From: Pseudomonadota bacterium
Lineage (GTDB): Bacteria > Pseudomonadota > Alphaproteobacteria > Rhizobiales > Pleomorphomonadaceae
NCBI GenBank assembly: GCA_023436885.1
Contig: JAEZHI010000034.1
Coordinates: 372,001 to 436,000, forward strand
Length of the DNA: 64,000 bases
Reading direction: 5' to 3'
How positions within the stretch are numbered: position 1 is the first letter of the stretch; every line of letters begins with the position of its first letter. The notes beneath the pieces were generated by a model that was given only the letters and a program-made list of their open reading frames with translations, had not been told where the DNA came from and did not search any database. The position numbers and the translations under genes were made by a program. Below are positions 9,062 to 17,459 of this stretch, in pieces.

Positions 9062-9860
9062 TATCTTGCGCCTCTCGCCCGATACGGTCGATTTCGTGAC
9101 GTCATTCTCGACCGCCCTGCTTTCGCCCACCGCCCTGACGCCAACCTTCGTGACGGGGCCGCGCGGCAAGCAAGCGGACAAGCGCTATAACGTCTATCGC
9201 AACAACGTAACAGTCAGCCTGATCGCAGCCCTGACCTCGATCTTCCCGGCTGTCGAGCGCATTACCGGGCCGGACTTCTTCCGCGCCATGGCGAGGTTCC
9301 ACGTTCGGCAGACGCCGCCGAACTCGCCGTTGCTGTTCGACTATGGGCGGGATTTTCCCGATTTCATCGATGGTTATGAGTATGCCACTGATATGCCGTG
9401 GCTGTCGGATGTCGCTAGAATCGAACGTCTTTGGCTCGACAGCTATCATGCCGCCGATGCCCCAACCCTCGGTCCGGTTGCGTTTTCGGCCGTACCGCCA
9501 GAGGCGCTGGGAAATCTCACGTTCACGCCGCATCCCGCTACGCGTCTGATCTCCTCGGTCCATCCGGCCGTCACCATCTTCGCCATGAACCGGAATAAAG
9601 GGCCTGTCTCCCGTGTCGAAAACCGCTCTGAAGATGGGTTGATCACACGGATCGATGACGAGATAACGGTGCGTCTTTTGCCTCCTGGTCACGCCCCCTT
9701 CCTTCGCGCCCTGCTCTCCGGGCATTCCTTGGCGAGCGCAATAGCATCGGCCTTCGACGCCGAACCCTCTTTCGACCTTCCTGGCGCCATCGGCGAGATG
9801 CTTTCGGCCGGCGCTTTTTGCGACCTCAAGATGGGGGCTTCAAATGTCGAGCATGCCTAA
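9048..9860 (+). CDS. bufC: BufC, DUF2063 partner protein of the MNIO
   Basis: A 270-residue protein of the DUF2063 family (HvfC/BufC), which accompanies DUF692 enzymes and is thought to present the precursor peptide to them. The N-terminal family signature RYNVYRNNVTVSLIAAL starts near residue 46, and the C-terminal half is a less conserved winged-helix-like domain. The ATG at 9048 has AGGAG eight bases upstream and overlaps the end of bufB by 14 bp; its own stop overlaps the DoxX gene by 17 bp. No signal peptide or membrane segment is visible, so it should act in the cytoplasm with BufB. Older annotations call this family a putative DNA-binding domain; the operon argues for peptide modification. 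Confidence 0.88.
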   Translation: MRSADILRLSPDTVDFVTSFSTALLSPTALTPTFVTGPRGKQADKRYNVYRNNVTVSLIAALTSIFPAVERITGPDFFRAMARFHVRQTPPNSPLLFDYGRDFPDFIDGYEYATDMPWLSDVARIERLWLDSYHAADAPTLGPVAFSAVPPEALGNLTFTPHPATRLISSVHPAVTIFAMNRNKGPVSRVENRSEDGLITRIDDEITVRLLPPGHAPFLRALLSGHSLASAIASAFDAEPSFDLPGAIGEMLSAGAFCDLKMGASNVEHA

Positions 9861-10380
9861 CTCCCTGCCCAGCCGATCCACCCGCCTTGGGGGCATTGCG
9901 CTGCTGACGACGGCCAGCCGGTTTGTTCGTTCCGTCGCCCAACCTGACATCGTTCAGCTCGTGATCCGCCTTGCGCTCGCCATTCCCTTCTGGCGATCCG
10001 GCATTTTGAAGTGGGACGGCTTCCTGCAATTGAACGACACTGCCGTGGATCTGTTCACTCAGGAGTTCATGCTGCATCTGCCTGGCGGTCCCTACCCCTT
10101 CCCGGCGCCTGCTCTCATGGCCTTCCTTTCGGGTTGCGGCGAGATCATCTTCCCGACGCTGCTTGTCTTGGGTCTCGCGACGCGGTTCGCCGGCCTCGGG
10201 TTGCTCTTCATGACCGCCGTGGTGGAGCTGACCGTCACCGAAGGCTGGCCGATCCACGTGACGTGGGCAGCCATGGCGCTTGCAGTCATGCGCCACGGAC
10301 CGGGGAGACTATCGCTTGATTACGTCTTGGCCAGAGCCTTTGGCGTAAGCGCACACCAAGCACAGGAGATGCCCAGCTAG
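9844..10380 (+). CDS. DoxX family membrane protein of the bufferin operon
   Basis: A 178-residue integral membrane protein of the DoxX family with about four hydrophobic helices, for example LVIRLALAIPFWRSGILKW, LSGCGEIIFPTLLVLGLA and FAGLGLLFMTAVVELTV. DoxX proteins are frequent members of bufferin and related MNIO operons, where a redox or quinone-linked role is suspected but not proven. The ATG at 9844 has GGGGG upstream and overlaps the bufC end, so translation is probably coupled. The cytoplasmic C-terminal tail is short and polar. Confidence 0.85.
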   Translation: MSSMPNSLPSRSTRLGGIALLTTASRFVRSVAQPDIVQLVIRLALAIPFWRSGILKWDGFLQLNDTAVDLFTQEFMLHLPGGPYPFPAPALMAFLSGCGEIIFPTLLVLGLATRFAGLGLLFMTAVVELTVTEGWPIHVTWAAMALAVMRHGPGRLSLDYVLARAFGVSAHQAQEMPS

Positions 10381-10491
10381 CAAAGGATCCACAGCCCGAA
10401 ACGCGAAAGGGAAAGGTGGCGCTTGCCTTCTCTCGACGTTTACCTGCCAATGCTCGCGGGACAGCGATTCCAGCTGACGGGGCACTGGCGG

Positions 10492-11058
10492 ATGACTCAT
10501 TCAGCCCGTGAAGAGGAATGGGCCGGTTGGATGCGTGCCGCGATGGCTGGCGACACGCAGGCCTATCACCATTTCCTCAAGGCGGTGACGCCCTATCTTC
10601 GCTCGATTGCCCGCCGACGCTGCGATCAGTTGGGAGCCCCTTCGAGCGAAGTTGAAGACGTCGTGCAGGAAGTCTTGCTGGCGATCCACCTGAAGCGTGG
10701 GACGTGGGACATCTCTCGCCCCGTTGGTCCGTGGCTTTCGGCCATCGTGCGCAACAAGCTGGTCGACAGCCTGCGCCGACGCGGCCGTCAGGTCAGCGTA
10801 CCGATCGAAGACGTCATGGAAACGCTGGAAGCGGCGCGAGAGGATGACGCCGGAGATCATGTCGATGTCGACCGGATGGTTGACAGCCTCAGGGATCCGC
10901 AGCGCGAAATCGTTCGGTCGATATCCATCGGAGGAGCTGGCATTCGCGAGACTGCCGAGCGATTGCAAATGACGGAGGGAGCCGTAAGGGTGGCATTGCA
11001 CAGGGCGCTGAAGATGCTGGCGACCCTTTATCGGAGCGACAGACGTGCAAACGGATGA
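10492..11058 (+). CDS. sigF: ECF sigma factor, SigF type
   Basis: A 188-residue extracytoplasmic-function sigma factor with region 2 at about 15-85 (including VEDVVQEVLLAIH) and region 4 at about 125-180, whose helix-turn-helix reads ETAERLQMTEGAVRVALH. It is followed, with a 14-bp overlap, by a DUF1109 anti-sigma, the pairing of Caulobacter SigF and NrsF, which governs responses to heavy metals and controls bufferin operons there. I chose the ATG at 10492 because the protein then starts like other SigF members; a TTG at 10423 with a better ribosome site would add 23 residues. It likely transcribes this operon from the promoter near 7683. Confidence 0.85.
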   Translation: MTHSAREEEWAGWMRAAMAGDTQAYHHFLKAVTPYLRSIARRRCDQLGAPSSEVEDVVQEVLLAIHLKRGTWDISRPVGPWLSAIVRNKLVDSLRRRGRQVSVPIEDVMETLEAAREDDAGDHVDVDRMVDSLRDPQREIVRSISIGGAGIRETAERLQMTEGAVRVALHRALKMLATLYRSDRRANG

Positions 11059-11680
11059 CCTGATCAACCTCCTGGCCAAGGATGCCCGCGTACGCGTCCG
11101 CTTCGGCCAGATTTTCCGGGTCGCCCTGGCGGTCGGGGTTGTCGTTTCGGCTGTCCTGCTGCTCTCCACGCTCGGTATCCGCAAGAACATGGCTGACGCG
11201 ATCGAGACGCCACGCGTCATGTTCAAGATCGGCATCACGCTTCTTTTGGCGGTGACCTCCACCCGCGTTGCGTTTCGCATGGGGCAACCCGGTGCGCCAT
11301 TGCGCTCGGCGGCGTCAGCGCTCTTTCTCCCCCTCGTCCTGCTGCTTGCGGGTATCATGATCGAGCTCCTCGTTGTGCCGTCAGGCGCTTGGGGAGCGAG
11401 CCTCAGAGGGCACTATTCGAGCTTCTGCCTTTTCTTCGTGCCGGCCCTATCGATCGCGCCACTTGCCGCCATTCTTTACTCTGTCCGCCAGGGTGCGCCG
11501 GAAAATCCAGGCATGGCGGGCGCGGCGGCGGGTCTGGCCTCTAGCGGCATAGCAGCCGCCATCTACGCTTGGCACTGCCCTGACGACAGCCCGCTGTTTC
11601 TGGCAACTTGGTATGTGGTCGGCATCGTGCTGATGACGGCAGTCGGCTCGCTGTTGGGACGCCGACTGCTTCACTGGTAA
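11045..11680 (+). CDS. nrsF: NrsF-type membrane anti-sigma factor (DUF1109)
   Basis: A 211-residue membrane protein of the DUF1109/NrsF family with a short cytoplasmic N-terminus (MQTDDLINLLAKDARV), expected to hold the sigma factor, then six hydrophobic helices. Two cysteines, C128 (SSFCLF) and C178 (AWHCPDD), lie 50 residues apart in predicted non-cytoplasmic segments; the Caulobacter protein has a pair at comparable positions and spacing that is needed for signalling. Metal or oxidant attack on these thiols would release SigF. The GTG at 11045 overlaps the sigma gene by 14 bp. It ends 15 bp from the convergent lipoprotein gene, with no clear terminator between. Confidence 0.88.
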   Translation: MQTDDLINLLAKDARVRVRFGQIFRVALAVGVVVSAVLLLSTLGIRKNMADAIETPRVMFKIGITLLLAVTSTRVAFRMGQPGAPLRSAASALFLPLVLLLAGIMIELLVVPSGAWGASLRGHYSSFCLFFVPALSIAPLAAILYSVRQGAPENPGMAGAAAGLASSGIAAAIYAWHCPDDSPLFLATWYVVGIVLMTAVGSLLGRRLLHW

Positions 11681-11695
11681 AGCCGGTTCGCCGGG

Positions 11696-12319
11696 CTACA
11701 GCGCGGATGCAGTCCAGGCCACAACCTGGGACACAGCCGCCGATGCAGCCTGATCGATGGCGACGATGGCGTCTTTCGGCCGATCGGACGCCGAGGGACG
11801 GCTGACATCGAAGACCTGCGTCGCCCGCACCTTGCCGGTGCGCTCGTCGAGCAGCTTCACGCCAAGCGTGACATGCGCCGCTGGTGAGCCCGTTACATCG
11901 AGCTCAAAGGCGCGAACATCGACGATAACCTGATCGTCTATGGCAAGGCTCTCACCGGGCTTGCCGACCGCCCTGACGCGGCCGGAGTTCTCGAAGGCAC
12001 GCACCATGATCGTCTGGACCAGCGGCGGTAGCTGATCGGACCAGGAAACGCCGGGCAGGTAAGAGAGCGAGCCCCCCTTCGCCCGAACCGCAATGCGGGA
12101 CGTCGACAAGGCATCGCTGGCGTTTGGCGTCGGAACGAGAATCTGCGCCGATGACTTCTTGACCGTACCGTCAAATGCGGTGGGCACGGAAATGTCGAAG
12201 ATCGCGTCCGGCTTGGCGGTTGGGCCAAGACCCAGCGTAGAACAGCCTGCCAGGATTGTTGCAAGGAGGAGTGCCGCCAAAGAAGCCGTCGGCCGGCCCG
12301 CAAGAACAGAAACCAACAT
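11696..12319 (-). CDS. ABC-type lipid transport auxiliary lipoprotein (PqiC-like)
   Basis: A lipoprotein of about 207 residues, last gene of the MCE transporter operon. A hydrophobic signal ends in the lipobox LAGC with the lipidated cysteine at residue 26. The mature part contains the ABC_trans_aux pattern seen in PqiC/YmbA, including PGVSWSDQLPPLVQ and the later EAL-type helix region. Such lipoproteins sit at the outer membrane and receive or pass lipids from an MCE tunnel. The ATG at 12319 has AAGGAGG very close (2 bp), so initiation at the next codon (TTG) is also possible. A 159-bp gap separates it from the MCE gene. Confidence 0.75.
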   Translation of the reverse strand: MLVSVLAGRPTASLAALLLATILAGCSTLGLGPTAKPDAIFDISVPTAFDGTVKKSSAQILVPTPNASDALSTSRIAVRAKGGSLSYLPGVSWSDQLPPLVQTIMVRAFENSGRVRAVGKPGESLAIDDQVIVDVRAFELDVTGSPAAHVTLGVKLLDERTGKVRATQVFDVSRPSASDRPKDAIVAIDQAASAAVSQVVAWTASAL

Positions 12320-12478
12320 TGCCTCCTTGGCATTCGCCCGGAAAGTTGCAGACTGTCCGGACAAAGGGAATGCGTAAAGCCCAACTGAAGTCATCCGCCC
12401 GAAAAGTATCAGACTTTTTGGGTTAGACGGATGTCCAAAACCAACAATCCAGAGCAACAGCCGGTTCCGACTGCGTCT

Positions 12479-14131
12479 CTAGCGACGCGGCGCATATTCG
12501 GGAACACCCTGTCCGCCGAAGATGAACTGCTGAGGATTCTTTTCAACGCCTTGCAGCACGCGGTCAAGCCGCGCCAGAGCCTGGCGTCCTTGATCGGCCA
12601 GCGCAACCACGCTGTCGAGACCGCGGCTTGAGAATTTGGAGATGTTGTCAGCCACCGGCCCGACCTGCTGATTCAGCTTGTCGGCAACCTCGCGGATCGA
12701 CTTCGCAGCCTCCGTCGCTTCGGCCACGAGGCCTTGGCCGTCACCGGTGACATAACCATCCACCTTCCGGAGAATGCCGTCGGTGCGCGAGGCAATACCG
12801 TTCAACTGCTCGGCCAGCTGACGCGTATCATCCACGATACGATCGATATCCGGCCGGCGCGCATCGATAGTGTTGCCGAGATTGGCAAGGCTGTTCGAAG
12901 CTTTGTTGACGTCGGCCATGATTGAATCGAGCTGCGGCTTGTAGCCCTTCAGCGTCGCCGCGAAATCGCTGACGTCGGTCACGGTCGAGCGAACCTTGGC
13001 TGGATCGACCGCCTCGACGACGCCACGCGCCGCACCGATCGTCTGGCGTGTGTCTTCAACCACCGTGCCGAGCGACCCGGACACCGCCGCGATGTTCTTC
13101 GAAGCGGTATCCACGGCGGCAACCACCGACTTCACCTTCTCCGTATCGACGGCAGCCAGCACCGCATCCGCCCGATTGGCTGTGGCGCGCAGCTCGTCCG
13201 ATGTCGCCGTGACGCTCGTCACCAATTTATCGACCGCCTTGGGGTCGACAGCGCCAAGGATCGCCTTGGCCTGGGCCACGGTATCATCGAGCGTCTTGGC
13301 CGCGTCGGCGACATTTTTCACGACGCCGTTCACCGCCTCCGGATCAATGCCGTCGGCGATCACCTTGGCGCGCTCCAGAACGGCCGTAAGGCGTTCGGAG
13401 GATTCGGTAAGGCGCTCGGTAATCTCCGTCACCCGCTGCGGATCAACCGCATCGAGAATGCGAGTCACCTGAGCCGCGGCCCCCTTCAGATCGCGCGAGA
13501 TGTCGCCGATCGAGTCCGCGGCAGACGAGATGGAGCTCATGGCCTTGGAAATATTGTCGGAATTGTCGGCAAGCGCCGCAGAGAACTTCTCGACGTTGTT
13601 GACGGTACGATTGAAGGCCGGGCCATTCTCGGTGATGAAATCATCGATAGCCGCCATGGCGCTATCGGCGCGGGTCAGCACGTTGCGGGCGCTTTCCAGG
13701 ATGTCCTGGAAGGGCGAGATCTCCGCCGGCATCGTCGGCATGCCGTCCGTCGCCGCGTCGAACAGGCCCGGGGCGTTGCGTGAGCCGCCCTCGAGTTGCA
13801 GCGTCGCCGCGCCAGTCAAGCCCTGATAGGACAACGTGGCGCGCGTATCCGTCTTGATCGGCACGTCGCGATTGACGCGGACGATGGCGATGACGGTGCG
13901 TGGATCCTTCTCATCCAGCCGAAGGTCACGCACCTCACCGATCTTGATGCCATTGAACAACACGGCCGAACCGGTCGAAAGACCGGTCACCGCGCCAGAG
14001 AACACCACGCGCACCTCAGCCTGGCGCTGACTCTGGCCAGCGTTGCTGAGCCAGCCGAGAAACGCCAGACCGATCGTCAGCATGACCAGGACGAAGCCGC
14101 CGATCACCGCGTAATTGGCCCGAGATTCCAT
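12479..14131 (-). CDS. MCE-domain protein (MlaD family) with long repeat helix
   Basis: A 550-residue periplasmic lipid-binding subunit of an MCE ABC system. Residues 7-29 form the single membrane anchor, about 37-115 the MCE domain (VFSGAVTGLSTGSAVLFNGI through YQGLTGAATLQLEGGS), and the remaining 430 residues are helical. Within the helical part a motif like DAVDPxxV recurs at about 227, 260, 293 and 326 at an exact 33-residue period, with a further copy near 373 (47 residues on). Classical MlaD is about 180 residues; the long tail suggests a helical tunnel as in PqiB or mycobacterial Mce proteins. AGGAAA precedes the ATG at 14131. It follows the ATPase gene after 8 bp. Confidence 0.9.
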   Translation of the reverse strand: MESRANYAVIGGFVLVMLTIGLAFLGWLSNAGQSQRQAEVRVVFSGAVTGLSTGSAVLFNGIKIGEVRDLRLDEKDPRTVIAIVRVNRDVPIKTDTRATLSYQGLTGAATLQLEGGSRNAPGLFDAATDGMPTMPAEISPFQDILESARNVLTRADSAMAAIDDFITENGPAFNRTVNNVEKFSAALADNSDNISKAMSSISSAADSIGDISRDLKGAAAQVTRILDAVDPQRVTEITERLTESSERLTAVLERAKVIADGIDPEAVNGVVKNVADAAKTLDDTVAQAKAILGAVDPKAVDKLVTSVTATSDELRATANRADAVLAAVDTEKVKSVVAAVDTASKNIAAVSGSLGTVVEDTRQTIGAARGVVEAVDPAKVRSTVTDVSDFAATLKGYKPQLDSIMADVNKASNSLANLGNTIDARRPDIDRIVDDTRQLAEQLNGIASRTDGILRKVDGYVTGDGQGLVAEATEAAKSIREVADKLNQQVGPVADNISKFSSRGLDSVVALADQGRQALARLDRVLQGVEKNPQQFIFGGQGVPEYAPRR

Positions 14132-14139
14132 GGCGTTTC

Positions 14140-14934
14140 CTATCCGAAGGTAAAGTGCTCGGCGCGCGGGCCATTGAAGTAGGCGCGCACCCACGGGTGA
14201 TCGAAAGACTTGAGCTCGGCAAACGTACCATCGACGAGAACACGTCGGTTGCCCAACACGGCGATACGGTCGGTGATCGTGACAAGGCTGTCGAGGTCGT
14301 GTGTCACCATGAACACGGTCAGGCCGAGAGTATCGCGCAGTTTCAGGATCAATTGGTCGAACTCGGCCGCACCGATCGGGTCGAGCCCGGCCGTCGGTTC
14401 ATCGAGGAACACGATATCCGGATCCAGAACCAGGGCGCGAGCCAGCGCGGCGCGTTTGATCATGCCACCGGAAAGTTCAGCCGGATATTTGCCGCAGGCA
14501 TCGGCAGGGAGGCCCGCCATTTCGATCTTCAACCGGGCGAGTTCGTCCGCAAGGTCGTCCGACAGACGCATGTGTTCACGCAAGGGAACCGCGACATTCT
14601 GCAACACCGTCAGCGATGAGAACAGCGCGCCCTGCTGGAAAAGAACGCCCCAGCGGCGCCCGATCTCTTGCCGCTCATGCCCCGACATCTCGTCAAAATC
14701 CCTGCCGAACACCTCGATGGTGCCAGCCGAGCGGTCATTGAGACCAATGAGCGTCCGAAGCAAAACCGACTTGCCCGTGCCCGAGCCGCCGACGATGCCG
14801 AGAATTTCGCCACGCCAGACGTCGATGTCCAGCCCCTCGAGGATCGGCTTGTCCGAAAAGCCGACGACGAGACCACGGGCGCTGATGACCGCCTCGCGCT
14901 CTTCCCCATTTCGTCGTGCCGTTTCGCCATTCAT
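14140..14934 (-). CDS. MCE/Mla-type lipid ABC transporter ATPase (MlaF-like)
   Basis: A 264-residue ATP-binding subunit. It has Walker A GGSGTGKS at 49-56, a Q-loop (VLFQQGALF), the signature LSGGMIKRAALARAL and Walker B DIVFLDEPTAGLD, then the switch histidine in VTHDLDS. The GGMIKR variant of the signature is typical of MlaF/MKL-type ATPases. It starts 3 bp after the permease stop and ends 8 bp before the MCE gene, so permease, ATPase, MCE protein and lipoprotein form one transport operon. It would drive phospholipid movement between inner and outer membrane. Confidence 0.93.
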   Translation of the reverse strand: MNGETARRNGEEREAVISARGLVVGFSDKPILEGLDIDVWRGEILGIVGGSGTGKSVLLRTLIGLNDRSAGTIEVFGRDFDEMSGHERQEIGRRWGVLFQQGALFSSLTVLQNVAVPLREHMRLSDDLADELARLKIEMAGLPADACGKYPAELSGGMIKRAALARALVLDPDIVFLDEPTAGLDPIGAAEFDQLILKLRDTLGLTVFMVTHDLDSLVTITDRIAVLGNRRVLVDGTFAELKSFDHPWVRAYFNGPRAEHFTFG

Positions 14935-14937
14935 GCG

Positions 14938-16053
14938 TCAGATTCCGATCGTGGCAAAGATCATGGCGAAAATACCGTCCGTCACCACCACCATGAAGAT
15001 CGCTTTCACGACGGCGGTGGTGGTTTGCTCGCCGAGCGACTCGGCCGAGCCCTTCACCTTCATGCCCTCGATCGACGCAACGAGGCCGATGATCGCCGCC
15101 ATGAACGGTGCCTTGGCAAAGCCGATCAGCACATGGGTAATGGTCAGCGACGCCTTGAGGCGTGAGAAGAACACGTCGGTTGGAATGCCGAGATAATAAA
15201 GCCCGACCACCCAGGCTCCAGCCATCGCCGCGAGGTCGGAGACCAGCGTCAAGATCGGCAAGGCGATGATCAACGCCATGAGGCGCGGCAACACCAGCAC
15301 CTCGACAGAAGAAAGACCGAGCACCTTCAGCGCATCGATCTCCTCACGCATCTTCATGGAGCCGATCTCGGCCGTATAGGCGGCACCCGACCGGCCGGCG
15401 ATCATAATGGCGGTGAGAAGCACGCCGAGCTCGCGGCAGGTCAGCACACCGACGAGGTCGACCACCAGCAGATTTGCGCCATAACTCGACAGATAAAAAC
15501 CGCCCTGCTGGGCGATGATCATGCCGACCAGGAAGCTCATCAGCGCGATGATCGGTACTGCCTGGATCGCCGCACGGTTGATATTGTTGAAGAGAGCCGC
15601 CAAGCGCATGCGTCGGCGCAGCAGCAGAACGTTGAAAAACGCAACCGACGCCTCGCCCATGGTGGAGAGCACCAGATAGGCGTCCTCGAAAATGGCGGCG
15701 GCACCACGGCCTATCTCTTCGAGCGTCCAGGTTATGGGATTCACGCGCGCCGGTTCGGGAAGCTGCCCTCGACCAAGCGGATCGATCTCGGCAATCAAGG
15801 CAGCCGCCGATTCGGGAAAATCCTTCAGTTCGGTCGAGCCACCGGCTTCTTCCTGCTGGCGCATCAGGCCGACCAGAGCCCACGCGCCGGCCGTGTCGAA
15901 CCGTCCGAGATCGCTGCCCTCGAAGACCAGACGTCGGCCGGGTGCCACTTTCTCAGCAACAGCGGGCAGCACCTTACCGACGGTTTCCACCGTCCAATCG
16001 CCGGCGATGCCCAGCACCGTCACATCGTCCCGCGCCCCTTCAGCCGACTGCAA
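14938..16053 (-). CDS. MlaE-family permease with N-terminal STAS domain
   Basis: A 371-residue inner-membrane permease of the MCE transporter. Residues about 10-95 form a STAS-like domain fused to the permease; in E. coli the STAS protein MlaB is separate, so here it is built in. The MlaE domain (about 120-371) has five or six membrane helices with the conserved segments ELGVLLTAIMIAGRSGAAY and EIDALKVLG. I chose TTG at 16053 because AAGGAG lies exactly 7 bp upstream; the upstream GTG at 16107 has no ribosome site. It is the first gene of the four-gene lipid transport operon. Confidence 0.88.
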   Translation of the reverse strand: MQSAEGARDDVTVLGIAGDWTVETVGKVLPAVAEKVAPGRRLVFEGSDLGRFDTAGAWALVGLMRQQEEAGGSTELKDFPESAAALIAEIDPLGRGQLPEPARVNPITWTLEEIGRGAAAIFEDAYLVLSTMGEASVAFFNVLLLRRRMRLAALFNNINRAAIQAVPIIALMSFLVGMIIAQQGGFYLSSYGANLLVVDLVGVLTCRELGVLLTAIMIAGRSGAAYTAEIGSMKMREEIDALKVLGLSSVEVLVLPRLMALIIALPILTLVSDLAAMAGAWVVGLYYLGIPTDVFFSRLKASLTITHVLIGFAKAPFMAAIIGLVASIEGMKVKGSAESLGEQTTTAVVKAIFMVVVTDGIFAMIFATIGI

Positions 16054-16462
16054 GCCACCACTCCTTAGGCAACTTCGCCGCGCCGAAAGCGCCGCGTCCG
16101 CGTGCACGATACATCAGCCCCGCCTGCCGACGCCAGCCTTGAAAGAGGCCTCCCCCATTCTCAAAATCGTGAGACGTAAGCCACCGTTTCAACGAAGGTG
16201 ACCCGCACCGAGGAAAAGTCGGCTAGACCAAAGATAAGGGTTTCGACATAGCGGCACGCCTTTAGGCATTCCCATGCGGCTCGCTTATCTTTACTCTGTC
16301 CGCATATGGATCCTTCAAACTTGGCGTCCGTGTAGGAACTGATGGACAACGTTGACTGAAACGGACAGTTGTTCGGTCCCCACGATATGGCGTTTTTCCG
16401 GCGTATCGCCTGCGGCACAGGCTCAAGCTGCCGGTCCGCACGGAAATCAATGTGAGGTCGCC
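16054..16462. other. Intergenic region between lipid transporter and epimerase
   Basis: This 409-bp divergent gap should hold promoters for the lipid transporter (minus) and the epimerase (plus). I see no convincing coding region, strong palindrome or terminator in it. Confidence 0.5.
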
Positions 16463-17443
16463 TTGCGTAAGCTCAGTATCGCCGTCGAGAGTTTCCCGAT
16501 CGCCGGCACGTTCACCATCTCTCGCGGTTCCAAGACAGAGGCGGTCGTCGTCGTAGCGACCATAAGCGAAGATGGCGTATCGGGGCGTGGCGAAGGCGTG
16601 CCCTATGCTCACTATGGGGAATCGGTCGAAAGCGTCGTCGCCCAGATCGAGAGCGCTCGCGATTTTATTGCAAAGGGCGGCGATCGATTCGCCTTGAGGC
16701 AGGCCATGGCGCCAGGCGCAGCCCGCAACGCGCTTGACTGCGCATTGATCGATCTCGAGGCCAAGGCAACCCATCGGGGTGTCGCCCATCTGCTCGGTTT
16801 GCCGCCGCTCGAGCCGGTGAACACCGCCTTCACCATTTCGCTCGACAGCGTCGAGGTCATGGCCGCCGCGGCGAAGGCTGCCAGCGACCGGCCGACGCTG
16901 AAGGTAAAGCTGGGTGGTGACGGCGGCCGTGAACGCCTCGTGGCCATCCGCCGGGCCGCACCGCGCAGCCGGATCATCGTCGACGCCAACGAAGGTTGGA
17001 CGCCGGAGATGTTCCCCGAGATGATGGAGGCCTGCATCGAACTGGGCGTTGCCATGATCGAGCAACCCCTGCCGGCCGGCGCCGACGATTATCTCACCGA
17101 GGCCAAACGCCCGGTCCCCGTGTGCGCCGATGAGAGTGCCCACACCACCGCTGACATCAAGCGGCTGGTAGGCCGCTACGACGCCGTCAACGTCAAGCTG
17201 GACAAGACCGGTGGCCTTACGGAGGCGCTGGATATGATCGCTGCCGCCGAGGAGGAAGGGCTGATCGTCATGGTCGGTTGCATGGTGTCGAGTTCCCTCG
17301 CCATGGCACCCGCCTTCGTCGCAGCGCAACGCGCCCAGTATGCCGATATCGACGGGCCGCTTCTCCTTGCCCGCGACCGTCTGCCTGGACTGATGTTCTC
17401 AGGCTCGATCGTTCATCCGCCCTACCCCGATCTCTGGGGCTGA
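16463..17443 (+). CDS. Dipeptide epimerase (L-Ala-D/L-Glu type, enolase superfamily)
   Basis: A 326-residue enolase-superfamily enzyme that most likely interconverts L-Ala-D-Glu and L-Ala-L-Glu during murein peptide recycling. The barrel carries the KxK acid/base pair (TLKVKLGG), metal ligands in VDANEGW, IEQP and CADES, and the second catalytic lysine in NVKLDKTGG, as in YcjG/YkfB. Start TTG at 16463 has GAGG five bases upstream and gives the normal N-terminus (RKLSIAVESFPIAGTF); earlier in-frame starts add unlike sequence. It converges on the MFS gene with only 16 bp between. Substrate specificity inside the family cannot be fixed by eye. Confidence 0.85.
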   Translation: MRKLSIAVESFPIAGTFTISRGSKTEAVVVVATISEDGVSGRGEGVPYAHYGESVESVVAQIESARDFIAKGGDRFALRQAMAPGAARNALDCALIDLEAKATHRGVAHLLGLPPLEPVNTAFTISLDSVEVMAAAAKAASDRPTLKVKLGGDGGRERLVAIRRAAPRSRIIVDANEGWTPEMFPEMMEACIELGVAMIEQPLPAGADDYLTEAKRPVPVCADESAHTTADIKRLVGRYDAVNVKLDKTGGLTEALDMIAAAEEEGLIVMVGCMVSSSLAMAPAFVAAQRAQYADIDGPLLLARDRLPGLMFSGSIVHPPYPDLWG

Positions 17444-17459
17444 AGCCAGAAGCGCCGCC

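Noticed and set aside
12431..12631. Small plus-strand frame overlapping the 3' end of the MCE gene
   Set aside because: It lies mostly inside the MCE coding region in another frame and has no ribosome site or family similarity.
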